This document shows, piece by piece, positions 16,158-24,432 of a DNA stretch of 64,000 bases (position 1 is its first letter; each line of letters starts with the position of its first letter). The notes beneath the pieces were generated by a model. That model made no database searches and was not told the origin of the DNA. It saw nothing but the letters and a program-made list of their open reading frames with translations. This DNA comes from Candidatus Omnitrophota bacterium (lineage in GTDB: Bacteria > Hinthialibacterota > Hinthialibacteria > Hinthialibacterales > Hinthialibacteraceae): contig JABLXU010000047.1 of the NCBI GenBank assembly GCA_013177805.1, forward strand, positions 21,463-85,462, read 5' to 3'. The position numbers and the translations under genes were made by a program.

Positions 16158-17145
16158 TTTCTTATGGTCCTCCATAGGGGTTTTACCCAAAGCAAGCGGT
16201 AATATCGCAAGCAGTAACAACCTTCTTTCTCATCGCAAAATGGGGTACGTTCCGGATCTCACCTATCCGCGAACCGGACGCCATTACACAAAAAAATACC
16301 TCCTTTTATCCCCAACGGGATATTTTTTTAGATCTCAAAATGGATGGATTTTTTAAATTGGAATAAAGTTTTTACTGTTTGGACAAATAATCCCTTGAAT
16401 CTCCTCGTTCAGCTCCCCATTCGCATCCCATTCTTTTTTCCGCTGACACGGACGCCTCCATGGTCTGCAGCAGAATATCAGAAGGACAAGCTCATTATCC
16501 GCAAAGTTATCCACAGGTTATCAACAGCCTGATTTTTTTCACCTTAGGTGATTTCGAATACTCTATTAGTACCATTCTCTTCCGCCTCAGGCAATACCCA
16601 CCCACCTTTTTTCTTTCCCATCTCCACCGGGATCCGTGATTAACTGGCAAGGAGTCCAAGAGTTACCAAACGAAGAAAAAAAATGAAGTTTTTTTTTCTC
16701 TCGTTGGAGTCCTTTTTTTTCGGTTGACGTATAACGGTTTGATAATGATCAACTTGCAATCTTCTCAAGCCCTTTTTGCCTAGAGATTTTTTCTAAAATG
16801 AATGACCGCAAGAAGTTAGAAATACCGATATTTTGAGTGAATTTTTAATCCATTTTTAACTTCTTGATTATGGAATGATTATCTCTGCCGCTCCTTCAGC
16901 GGCAGGGCCGGTAGATCGCCGGCTTGGCTGCCTCCGGCATGGCAGAGCCTCTTGAAACGGATTTTTCCATAACTGATCCACCGGTTTATTCACAGGTTCT
17001 TTCAGTCAATCCGGGCCCGGTCAAGAAGGTATCTCATTCGGATCACTGAAGATCAGAATCAAAATTCAGCCAAATGTGACTGCCACCCGGGAAACCTTGA
17101 TATACAATAAATTGAAATAGCACATCCAGTATACGGCATTCTATC
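16158..17145. other. Candidate chromosomal origin (oriC) upstream of dnaA
   Basis: This roughly 990-nt gene-free AT-rich region contains three closely spaced same-strand boxes: TTATCCGCA (16495-16503), the perfect consensus TTATCCACA (16507-16515) and TTATCAACA (16518-16526). A further TTATTCACA lies at 16986-16994. Poly-T and poly-A tracts (16320-16360, 16675-16730) could serve as the unwinding element. Position next to dnaA and box density support an origin, but I could not test GC skew across the chromosome. Confidence 0.65.
16886..16938. repeat. GC-rich hairpin island inside the candidate oriC
   Basis: TGCCGCT (16886-16892) pairs with AGCGGCA (16898-16904), and GCCGG (16907-16911) pairs with CCGGC (16919-16923). 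The following GCCGG..CCGGC stretch offers an alternative fold. This GC-rich block is out of character with the surrounding AT-rich DNA and looks like an inserted repeat unit or a structured regulatory element. Confidence 0.5.
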
Positions 17146-17167
17146 ATGGATGAGGGGAAAAGCGACC

Positions 17168-18244
17168 GTGACCAATGGGAGTTCCTTGAAAGAGGTGCAA
17201 CAAGCCGAGGGGGCCATCCTGGTGACTCAAGACGGGAGCCTAATGCCTCTTCATTATGGGGATCCCCACCAGGAGTACCTGGCGGTCCGGAATGGGGCAG
17301 GCCTATTGGATTTCAGCCATTGGGGCAAGATCACTATTACTGGCCCAGACCGGAAACCATTTCTTCATGGATTGGTCACCAATGAAGTGAAGAATCTGTC
17401 GCGTGGGCAAGGGAATTATTCGCTTTTCCTCACCCCGCAGGGAAAAATCCAGGCTGATCTATGGGTATACGACCGCGGGGAAGACCTGTTGTTGATCACG
17501 TACGGCAACCTGCGGAAGATCCTGGCCGAGGGTCTGGAAAAATATCTCATCATGGACGATGCCGAGGTTCACGATCATAGCGGCAATCTGCTGCTCTTTT
17601 CGATTCAGGGGCTTCAATCCGAAGAATGCCTTGCGCGGGTGGTGGGCCACGATCACCTGCCCGGAGATGAATACGGGTTGTCAGAGATTACCCTTGGTGA
17701 AGAATCCAGTCCCCTCTGCATCATGCGCGTATCGCATACGGGGAAACCGGGATTCGATTGCCTGATTCCTCCCCAACAGGGCGTCGAATTTTGGACGAAA
17801 CTGATTGCGGCTGGGGCGAGGCCAGTGGGATTGCATGCCCTGGACGTCCTGCGTATTGAGGCAGGGATTCCTCTCCGGGGGAGAGATCTCGATGACCGGG
17901 TGATTCCCCAAGAAGCCGGTTTGCACAAGGCCCTCTCGTTCACCAAAGGGTGCTATGTAGGCCAGGAAGTGGTCGCCCGGCTGCATTTCCGGGGGCATGT
18001 CAACCGCGAATTGACGGGATTTGTCTTGAAGACTGAAGATCTGCCCCAAGAAACCGTGAAATTGTGGCATGGCGGCAAGGAAGTGGGTGCCATTACCAGT
18101 GCCTGCTTTTCATACACCCGCGGCGAAATCATCGGACTGGGATTTCTACGCAGCAAATTGCGGCAGAAAGGCACGGTGACCACTGCACTGGAGGCAGGCC
18201 GTGAATTTGCCGCCGTGGTGGATGAATTGCCTTTGGTAAAATGA
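17168..18244 (+). CDS. ygfZ: Folate-binding YgfZ/GcvT-like protein (Fe-S cluster assembly factor)
   Basis: The product (358 aa from the GTG at 17168) has the GcvT fold with the YgfZ signature KGCYVGQE near the C-terminal third. The Cys of that motif marks YgfZ rather than glycine-cleavage T protein. YgfZ uses folate to help maintain certain Fe-S enzymes such as MiaB. No glycine cleavage genes are nearby. GAGGGGA is well spaced before the GTG at 17168. An ATG at 17150, 18 nt earlier in the same frame, is an alternative without a ribosome-binding site. Confidence 0.85.
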   Translation: MTNGSSLKEVQQAEGAILVTQDGSLMPLHYGDPHQEYLAVRNGAGLLDFSHWGKITITGPDRKPFLHGLVTNEVKNLSRGQGNYSLFLTPQGKIQADLWVYDRGEDLLLITYGNLRKILAEGLEKYLIMDDAEVHDHSGNLLLFSIQGLQSEECLARVVGHDHLPGDEYGLSEITLGEESSPLCIMRVSHTGKPGFDCLIPPQQGVEFWTKLIAAGARPVGLHALDVLRIEAGIPLRGRDLDDRVIPQEAGLHKALSFTKGCYVGQEVVARLHFRGHVNRELTGFVLKTEDLPQETVKLWHGGKEVGAITSACFSYTRGEIIGLGFLRSKLRQKGTVTTALEAGREFAAVVDELPLVK

Positions 18245-18612
18245 AGAAAATACCAGAAAAAGAAATCAAGCGCGATCTGCCATTTGCACCCTACATTAAA
18301 TTTCAATTTCTCTCCATCTCTATACGGATGAGGGCTTGGGAGAAGAAAAACTGCTGAACATAAATTTCACGATTCACACAGGGCATTCACTTCACGAGTC
18401 CACCTGTTTTCCTTTCAAGAAGCCGCCGATCGTTGCCCTGGGTTTTCAGCCTGAGCAAATCCCTCCAGTACATTATGCCGCACGAATACTTTTTTAATAC
18501 AAATCTAATATAATGAGCATGTTATGATACAACCAGCCGGGAAGCGGCCGTATTTTGAAATGGCGCGTAACCTCCTATTATCGGAAACCCTCAAAAAAAA
18601 ATAAAAATTTTA
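18245..18612. other. AT-rich intergenic region
   Basis: A 38-codon frame (18241-18357) overlaps the ygfZ stop as ATGA and encodes a Lys-rich peptide, but nothing else supports it as a gene. The remainder is AT-rich and leads into the promoter at 18613. Confidence 0.35.
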
Positions 18613-18642
18613 TTGACAAATTTTTCCCTTCTTTGGTAGGAT
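18613..18642 (+). promoter_or_regulatory. Sigma-70-type promoter
   Basis: A perfect TTGACA (18613-18618) and TAGGAT (18637-18642) are separated by 18 nt within AT-rich DNA. Predicted transcription starts near 18650 and leaves a leader of about 260 nt before the next gene at 18909. Confidence 0.6.
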
Positions 18643-18696
18643 AGAGGATGTGCGAAGCAGTTCCTTTCTGTTCGTTTCAATCGATTCCAGGTTGGG

Positions 18697-18720
18697 GGGC
18701 CGAAAAGAAGGCCTTTTTTT
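18697..18720 (+). terminator. Terminator- or attenuator-like hairpin in the leader
   Basis: GGCC (18698-18701) and GGCC (18710-18713) form a short GC stem, extended by G/T pairs, followed by seven T residues. GGGCCG (18697-18702) can instead pair with CGGCCC (18737-18742), which would disrupt the hairpin, a layout typical of attenuation. The 4-bp core is weak, so premature termination would be partial. Confidence 0.4.
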
Positions 18721-18908
18721 GTACGAAGCCGTGTGCCGGCCCGTGGTAGGGATTTTGCGCAAAAAGAAGCAAGGGTGTCTTTACCATCATAGCCGCCAAT
18801 CAAACAAGCAAAGGAGGTGAACGCGAATCGCCAGTATCCTGAAGTGTCGCTTGTGATGAACTGTATCTCTATTCATGACAATCAGAAGACAGGTTGGGAG
18901 AATCATTG

Positions 18909-19589
18909 ATGAGTTCTACTGTGATGAATATGGGTAGTGAGAGAAGGCGGCAGAGGCCTTCTGCCGACGAAATGCGAAGAAGAGAACAATTGAAGAATCA
19001 CCTCACCCGGGTGTGGGAAATCGATGAATCCGTGGCCAAGTCCTTTTCCAAGAAACACGCCTCCTTGTTATTTGACCATGTGATCCGGTCGTTGGAAAAT
19101 CTCGCTCTGTATTTCGAGCATTTGCATTTGGCCCATTACGGGCATGCCATCGAGGAGCCGGTGTTGCGTCGGGCGCTCAATCACACCCTCCGCCGGTTCG
19201 CCCGCAGCCAGAGTCCGCTTTCGGACAAGCAACTCTGTTATTTTCTGCAGTTGGCCCGCGATGAAGTGGCCAGCAAGCTGACTTCCTGGTGCGATCCGGG
19301 ATCACCGCAAGAACGGGAAAAGGTCCTGTCGCCGCTCAAGCAAGCGCTGCTATACGAAGACGACGAGGCGATGAAAAAGCGCCTGCTTTTCATCTACACG
19401 CTGTTTGTGCAAAAAGGCATGCGTCTGGCGAAGCAAAAAGTCATTCAGGCCTGCACATCGCAACGCCGCCTGTTTCCGCACCGGCGCGTAGTGGAGGACG
19501 CCTTGGAGACCTTGCGGGGAGCGTACGAGGCCTTGAGATTCATCGAAGGGGAGTTGTTCATCACGCCCGACTACATCTCGTGCAACTGA
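18909..19589 (+). CDS. Hypothetical all-helical cytosolic protein
   Basis: I do not recognise this 226-aa protein. It has a basic N-terminus (RRRQRPSADEMRRREQLKNH) followed by what looks like continuous amphipathic helices rich in Leu, Arg, Lys and Glu. There is no signal peptide, membrane segment or obvious catalytic motif. The ATG at 18909 follows GGGAGA by about 7 nt and overlaps the stop of a short upstream frame as TGATG, suggesting translational coupling. A consensus promoter, a 260-nt structured leader and a strong terminator make it an independent, apparently regulated monocistronic unit. A helical adaptor or RNA-binding role is only a guess. Confidence 0.7.
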   Translation: MSSTVMNMGSERRRQRPSADEMRRREQLKNHLTRVWEIDESVAKSFSKKHASLLFDHVIRSLENLALYFEHLHLAHYGHAIEEPVLRRALNHTLRRFARSQSPLSDKQLCYFLQLARDEVASKLTSWCDPGSPQEREKVLSPLKQALLYEDDEAMKKRLLFIYTLFVQKGMRLAKQKVIQACTSQRRLFPHRRVVEDALETLRGAYEALRFIEGELFITPDYISCN

Positions 19590-19620
19590 CTTGCTTTCCA
19601 TGGTTGTCATGGGAGTCCGG

Positions 19621-19647
19621 AAAGAGGCGGCCACGGGCCGCCTCTTT
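19621..19647 (+). terminator. Strong intrinsic terminator after the helical-protein gene
   Basis: A perfect 12-bp stem, AAAGAGGCGGCC (19621-19632) with GGCCGCCTCTTT (19636-19647), encloses an ACG loop. The stem ends in T residues on either strand, so it may act in both directions. It lies 32 nt after the stop codon. Confidence 0.75.
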
Positions 19648-19956
19648 CGCTTGGGCGGGACAAGAGAAGAAGAATTTGAGTACGAATGATGAATTCTTTA
19701 TGGATGGGAATTGTCTGGCGGTTCAGGAGAATCCCGGTGCCGATTTTGCACATATGAAACCATGCATCCGATTCAACCTCGGGCGGCAATCTGAGATACA
19801 GATATCCAATGGTTTTAAAATTCGATTGACTTCATCTACACCCTCATGGGATAATCAATAGACTTGCAGAAAAGGGTGCGGGATTCGTTGGCCGAATTGA
19901 AGAAATCCTGGTGTGATTGACGGGCCGGATAAATGGATCCAGAAAGGAGAGGTACC
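19648..19956. other. Intergenic region before the secreted-protein gene
   Basis: I see nothing coding here. The right end carries AAAGGAGAGG (19943-19952), a strong ribosome-binding site for the ATG at 19957. Confidence 0.4.
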
Positions 19957-20739
19957 ATGAAATATCATGTTTTCTGTGGCTTTGCATAGGGATGTTTGTT
20001 TTTCGTAGCGCCAGCCAGTCAAGCGCAGTTGATTTTCTCCGCCGATTTTTCCGCGGCCCAAGGCTATACGGACGGCCAGCTTGTCGGTCAACCAGCGGGG
20101 GCCGCCACGGTCTGGATGGAGGGGATGGACGCAGTGGATAATCCCGCATTCATGGTGGTCAATGAGCAGTTCGTCATTACTCAAGAAGTCGATGCAACGG
20201 GGGCCTCAATTTACCGCTGGATTTTGTACCCGCTTCCCGTGCAGACCGGAAAATTTACCACGGCATTCGAATGGCAGTATGTTGGTCCCACGGACGGATC
20301 AATCGATGTGGGTTTTTGTCTTAGCAGCACGGAAAATTTCGACCGGAATGGCAATGGCTTGCCCGATTTCAACGAACAAGGGGTGATGTGCCGGTTTCAG
20401 CAGGGAGGCCGAGTAATCGACGCCTGCAACGGCCAATGGGATGGTTCTTCGCACTATGAACGTTCGCAGGATATTCTATACGCGGACGGCACGAAATTTT
20501 TTATGCGATATGAGATCGACGCTGATCCCCAGGTTCAGACTTTTGACGTGTTTGTGCGTCCAGAAGGGCAATCGGAAATCCAGTTGGCCGACACATTTGG
20601 ATTCCGGCAAGATTGTCCCAATGGGCTGGACGTCATCGCCATCTGGGTGGATGGCAATTTTCCTAACTCGCAGGTGATCATCGACAACATTGTAGTGGCA
20701 GGCCCCGCGCCGGTGGCGGATTGGCCGATGTATGAATGA
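19957..20739 (+). CDS. Secreted hypothetical protein with an in-frame TAG inside its signal peptide
   Basis: An AAAGGAGAGG ribosome-binding site precedes the ATG at 19957. Reading gives MKYHVFCGFA, a TAG (19987-19989), then GCLFFVAPASQAQLIFSADF in the same frame and about 240 further residues. If the TAG were a sense codon the N-terminus would be a textbook signal peptide cut after SQA. Without readthrough, translation could only start near 19996, which would leave a damaged signal. The mature part is beta-rich, rich in Gly, Asp and Asn, with a DRNGNGLPDF calcium-loop-like stretch, and resembles LamG/concanavalin-type extracellular domains. I recognise no specific family. Sequencing error, pseudogene and suppression are all possible. 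Confidence 0.55.
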
Positions 20740-20793
20740 TGAGAATGGGCCGTGTGTTTCTTCAGGTCCACCCGGGGCGGTTTTGAGCTCCCT

Positions 20794-21450
20794 TTACCCC
20801 CGCTGCACGATATCCCCCCCGCTGACGAGACCGTTGGTCACATCGTAGGGCAGACCCCGAAAATCGCCCCCGGTGTTGGAGGGAATGCCGATAAATCCGT
20901 CCGGGCCAATGCTGAACAAAGCGAATTCTCCGGTTTTGAGAGGGGTAATGCCTACGGCCATGGCGAAGGGATTTCCCGGCAAATACAATCCGATGTTATG
21001 ATCTTCACCCGGATCGGCCGGATCATTGTCGAAATAGATGTAGGTTTGCCCCCGTTCGTCCGCGCCAAAACCGATGGACAAATTGTATTTCGACTCAAAA
21101 GGATCAATGGGCACGGACGAGAGATACGAAATCGGTGAGGTCAGAGGGTAATACAAATTTTCGAGGGTGGTGGAAGGTGGGCGTTGGCCGACCTTGTTGA
21201 ATATCTTCTCCCACCGTTCAACGCCCCACTGCGTGTCATCGTCCCAAAAATCGAGCAACAAAACCCCCTTGTCGAAGCGGAACATCTGGATGGCGGTGGC
21301 CGTGGCGCGGATATCCGCCTGGGTGCGCGCCACTTTGGCCCGGATCTGCGCGTTTAAAAAATTCGGGACGGCAATAGCAGCCAGAATCCCGATAATTGCC
21401 ACGACGATCAGTAATTCGATTAACGTAAAAGAGCGGTGGGATGATTCCAT
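20794..21450 (-). CDS. Type II secretion/pseudopilin-like protein with prepilin signal
   Basis: The 218-aa protein begins MESSHRSFTLIELLIVVAII, the class III prepilin signal in which a prepilin peptidase cuts before Phe and Glu5 follows. The residue before the cut is Ser rather than the usual Gly. A long N-terminal helix (to about residue 55) is followed by a globular domain with Gly/Asp-rich loops. Such proteins build type II secretion pseudopili or type IV-like pili and are abundant as scattered single genes in Planctomycetes-like bacteria. No secretion ATPase or peptidase gene is nearby. It is convergent with the secreted-protein gene, with 54 nt between. Confidence 0.85.
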   Translation of the reverse strand: MESSHRSFTLIELLIVVAIIGILAAIAVPNFLNAQIRAKVARTQADIRATATAIQMFRFDKGVLLLDFWDDDTQWGVERWEKIFNKVGQRPPSTTLENLYYPLTSPISYLSSVPIDPFESKYNLSIGFGADERGQTYIYFDNDPADPGEDHNIGLYLPGNPFAMAVGITPLKTGEFALFSIGPDGFIGIPSNTGGDFRGLPYDVTNGLVSGGDIVQRG

Positions 21451-21625
21451 GTCTCCCTCCCAGCCATAATTGGATAATCAGCGAATGATTGAGCCATGAT
21501 TGAATCGATTCATTGTGCCCAATCGTCCGTATACCGTCAACGGGAATTCGGGAAAGCGCCATCGATTCTTTAGAAGGCGGCGTTGAACCGATGGACCGGG
21601 CAGGCTTCGGAATGACGGATGCGAT

Positions 21626-22405
21626 TCAGGATCCGGAGAGTTTGCGGCAGACGAAATGAATGCGTTCACATTCGTCTTTCACGGGATTCAAGGTGAGGTT
21701 ATGAAACGTGCCGAGCACTTCGAAACCAGTCTCCTGAAGCAAGTCCATTAACAACCGGGTGGCATAGACCCGTTGCGCATGTACTTCGATATGCTTTTGA
21801 AAACGCCCATGCCGCTGCAAAAAGATCGTGACCTTCGAGGAGCAGATTTTCTGGGCGAGATTGTACTCGTTCTCCCAAATGTACGAGGCCTCCTCGAAAT
21901 TTTCTGCGAACGTGAAGCCGGAAAAGTTGTGCAGGAGGTTGTACTCGGTGGTGACATCGAATATAAATCCCCCAGCAGGCCGGAGATGGCGGTTCACTTC
22001 TTGAAAGCAACGGCGGATACCTTCTTCGGTCAATAGGTGGTTCAAGCTGTCATAGAGACAGAGAACCAGATCGAAATCCCGGCCGAGGGCCAAGTCCGAA
22101 AATTCCTCCATATCCCCCTGGCAGAAAGGGACTTCCACGTTGGCGGCGGTGGTCTTTTCCCTCGCCCGGCGCAGCATTTCTTCTGAACGGTCCAGTCCCG
22201 TGACCCGATACCCTTGCGCGGCCAGCCGCAAAGCCATGCTGCCTGTTCCGCAGGCCAGTTCCAGTATTTTATGAACCTGGATGCCATACCGGGCCGCTAG
22301 ATCCAGGACATGCCGGGCCCAGCTGTCGTAATCCACGTCCCGCATGACCAAGTCGTAGATCTCCGCGAAAGCGGAATAAACATCGGCTTGTTTTTTCGCT
22401 TTCAT
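21626..22405 (-). CDS. Class I SAM-dependent methyltransferase
   Basis: The 259-aa protein has the Rossmann methyltransferase core: motif I LELACGTGSMAL (about residue 47), the acidic VTGLDRSEEML, a FCQGDMEEF segment and LVLCLYDSLNHLL. It resembles the small-molecule (Methyltransf_25-type) group, so the substrate cannot be named. Its ATG overlaps the TGA of the upstream glycosyltransferase gene by 4 nt (ATGA), so the two are translationally coupled and may act on the same glycan or lipid. Confidence 0.85.
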   Translation of the reverse strand: MKAKKQADVYSAFAEIYDLVMRDVDYDSWARHVLDLAARYGIQVHKILELACGTGSMALRLAAQGYRVTGLDRSEEMLRRAREKTTAANVEVPFCQGDMEEFSDLALGRDFDLVLCLYDSLNHLLTEEGIRRCFQEVNRHLRPAGGFIFDVTTEYNLLHNFSGFTFAENFEEASYIWENEYNLAQKICSSKVTIFLQRHGRFQKHIEVHAQRVYATRLLMDLLQETGFEVLGTFHNLTLNPVKDECERIHFVCRKLSGS

Positions 22406-24252
22406 AAATCCATTTGCCGGGCTTTCCGCGCCACAAGGTTGGAATACCATTCCAACAGGATGTCCACCTGCTCTGGCAAGGATTGTACGCCAGGGATGCT
22501 TGCCCGCAAGTTGTCCAGGATTTCCGGCTTGCCGATGATCCGCTGAACCACTTCCCGCAAACTGTCTGGATCCCGGTGACGAAACGTCAATCCCCCGCCC
22601 TCGCGCACCTGTTCCGCCATACCTCCCACATCCGCGGTGATGACCGGAACGCCGGCCAGGAAGGACTCATGGAAGGTCAAGGGGGAGTTTTCCCACCAGA
22701 TGGAGGGCACAATCAGACAGTCCAGATCCGCCAGCAACGCATAAACATCCGCCGGAGCGTATTTGACTCCCCATTCCACCGCTGGACCGGCCAGAGCGCG
22801 CAGTTCGCTTTCGTATGCCTCATAGCCATCGTATCCGGGAAAGAATCCATGGACCACCAGCCGGGCTTGAGCAGGATCGATTTCCTGAAAAGCACGCAAA
22901 GCGATGTCTACACCCTTGGGGGGAATCCAGGTACCGATATATCCAAAACGAAGCGGTTTATGGATTTCACGCCTGGGAGGCCGGGCGGGAACAGCAAATC
23001 CGTTATCCAGAAAAATGATCTTGTCTTCCGGCAAGCCATGGCGGATAAAGAAATCCCGAAGAAACCGGGAAGGGGAAATGAACAAATCGGTCTCTGCAAA
23101 TACACGCTTCACCCACTCCCGGCGGTGGTGAATTCCCTCCGAAGCCCGGCGGGAAAACGCGGTAATCGCATCTGCCACAATCTCCGCCGCTTGATAGGCA
23201 TAATTTTCCAATTCCCGGATTCGGGGTAACCGGTTTGGTGGAATGGGTGCCGCCGGATTTTGTTCTTGGATTCGGGGCCGCTTCCATCCGGCGGTGCAGA
23301 ACTGGTTGTTATCGTCCAACTCCGGGCGGGTGCGCAAAACCAATTCCCCGCCACCGGGACAAGGATCCAACTCAACACGGACCGGGTGCCACCCCTGCTG
23401 GGCAGGATCAGTTTTCGGATTTAACAAGCGGCTGAAGCGCAGGACTCCATTCCATTCCACCTCAAAGATCACTCCCCCCCCCGCCTGGCCGTATGTTGAA
23501 GGATGCAAGCCAATGGCCGATTCGAAAACCGCCGGATGAGTCAAACGCACCGGATAGCGAATCGCGGCCGGGGGATGCGCTTGCAGCGTTTTCTCCTCCC
23601 TATCCCCCATTGAGAACGAAGTAACGGACACAAACCGACGGTCTGGGGTCTCGATCCCACTCCGGGCGAGTCGCAATAAATCATGACAACCCTCCGGCCG
23701 TTTGCGTTGTAAAGCGGCTGGTTTCAATAAGGCCGTCACCATACGTTGCGCGTTACCCCGCAAGAGTTGCAACGAGAGGCAGGAACGGCAATCCGCCTCC
23801 GTAGGTCCCTGGCACAGGCTCAAATCCCGCTTTAACAACTGGCCTCGTTGGCACAATAGCCAATAGTCGTGCAAGGTGAAAATCGTCGCGCAGCCATAGG
23901 CTTTGGCTTCTTGAATCAAGGACAAAGATAGATTGGTCAGATGATGAAAATGCACAACCTCTGGGCGGAATTCACCGAGAAAATGGGCAAAGCGGGCAGC
24001 CAGGGCGGTGTCGAGATAAATCTCCTGAAAGGTCCGGGCGTGCCGGTAGGTGCGATTGACCGCACGGATGGGGATACCTTCATAAACCCGGTCCTGGATT
24101 GCGTACTCATCCCGGGACCGATCGCCGATACGGTAAAAAACGGCCACTTCATGATTCCGCTTTTTTAATTCCTGGGCCAGGTTCAAGACACAAAGTTCCG
24201 AACCGGCGAGGGACTCGGGAGGAAAAGTATGATTGACGAACAAGATTTTCAT
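22402..24252 (-). CDS. Family-4 glycosyltransferase with an embedded extra domain
   Basis: The 616-aa protein starts with the GT-B N-terminal domain (MKILFVNHTFPPESLAGSE) and ends with a glycosyltransferase group 1 domain (FGYIGTWIPPKGVDIALRAF, then SIWWENSPLTFHESFLAGVP with the conserved Glu pair). About residues 245-326 hold an insertion predicted to be beta-rich (FEVEWNGVLRFSRLL, LVLRTRPE) that looks like a jelly-roll module, uncommon inside a GT-B enzyme. It is cytosolic or membrane-associated and probably adds sugars to surface polysaccharide. It is followed by the methyltransferase gene with a 4-nt overlap. Confidence 0.85.
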   Translation of the reverse strand: MKILFVNHTFPPESLAGSELCVLNLAQELKKRNHEVAVFYRIGDRSRDEYAIQDRVYEGIPIRAVNRTYRHARTFQEIYLDTALAARFAHFLGEFRPEVVHFHHLTNLSLSLIQEAKAYGCATIFTLHDYWLLCQRGQLLKRDLSLCQGPTEADCRSCLSLQLLRGNAQRMVTALLKPAALQRKRPEGCHDLLRLARSGIETPDRRFVSVTSFSMGDREEKTLQAHPPAAIRYPVRLTHPAVFESAIGLHPSTYGQAGGGVIFEVEWNGVLRFSRLLNPKTDPAQQGWHPVRVELDPCPGGGELVLRTRPELDDNNQFCTAGWKRPRIQEQNPAAPIPPNRLPRIRELENYAYQAAEIVADAITAFSRRASEGIHHRREWVKRVFAETDLFISPSRFLRDFFIRHGLPEDKIIFLDNGFAVPARPPRREIHKPLRFGYIGTWIPPKGVDIALRAFQEIDPAQARLVVHGFFPGYDGYEAYESELRALAGPAVEWGVKYAPADVYALLADLDCLIVPSIWWENSPLTFHESFLAGVPVITADVGGMAEQVREGGGLTFRHRDPDSLREVVQRIIGKPEILDNLRASIPGVQSLPEQVDILLEWYSNLVARKARQMDL

Positions 24253-24432
24253 GAGAAATGGCGTGGAGCCTGATCCCCGAAACGGCCAGGATCAGGAAAG
24301 TAGACAACCGGTTTCTTCTCCTAGAAGCGGAGAGGCACGCAGCCCCGCGCCCCTCATTTCTTCCCGATGGGGATTATACTCTTCGATCAGGCCATGGATT
24401 CATGCGGACGGGTCTAGGTTCTAGGGCAGAAC

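Noticed and set aside
18241..18357. A 38-codon Lys-rich frame overlapping the ygfZ stop
   Set aside because: The overlap is suggestive, but no ribosome-binding site or known peptide supports it.
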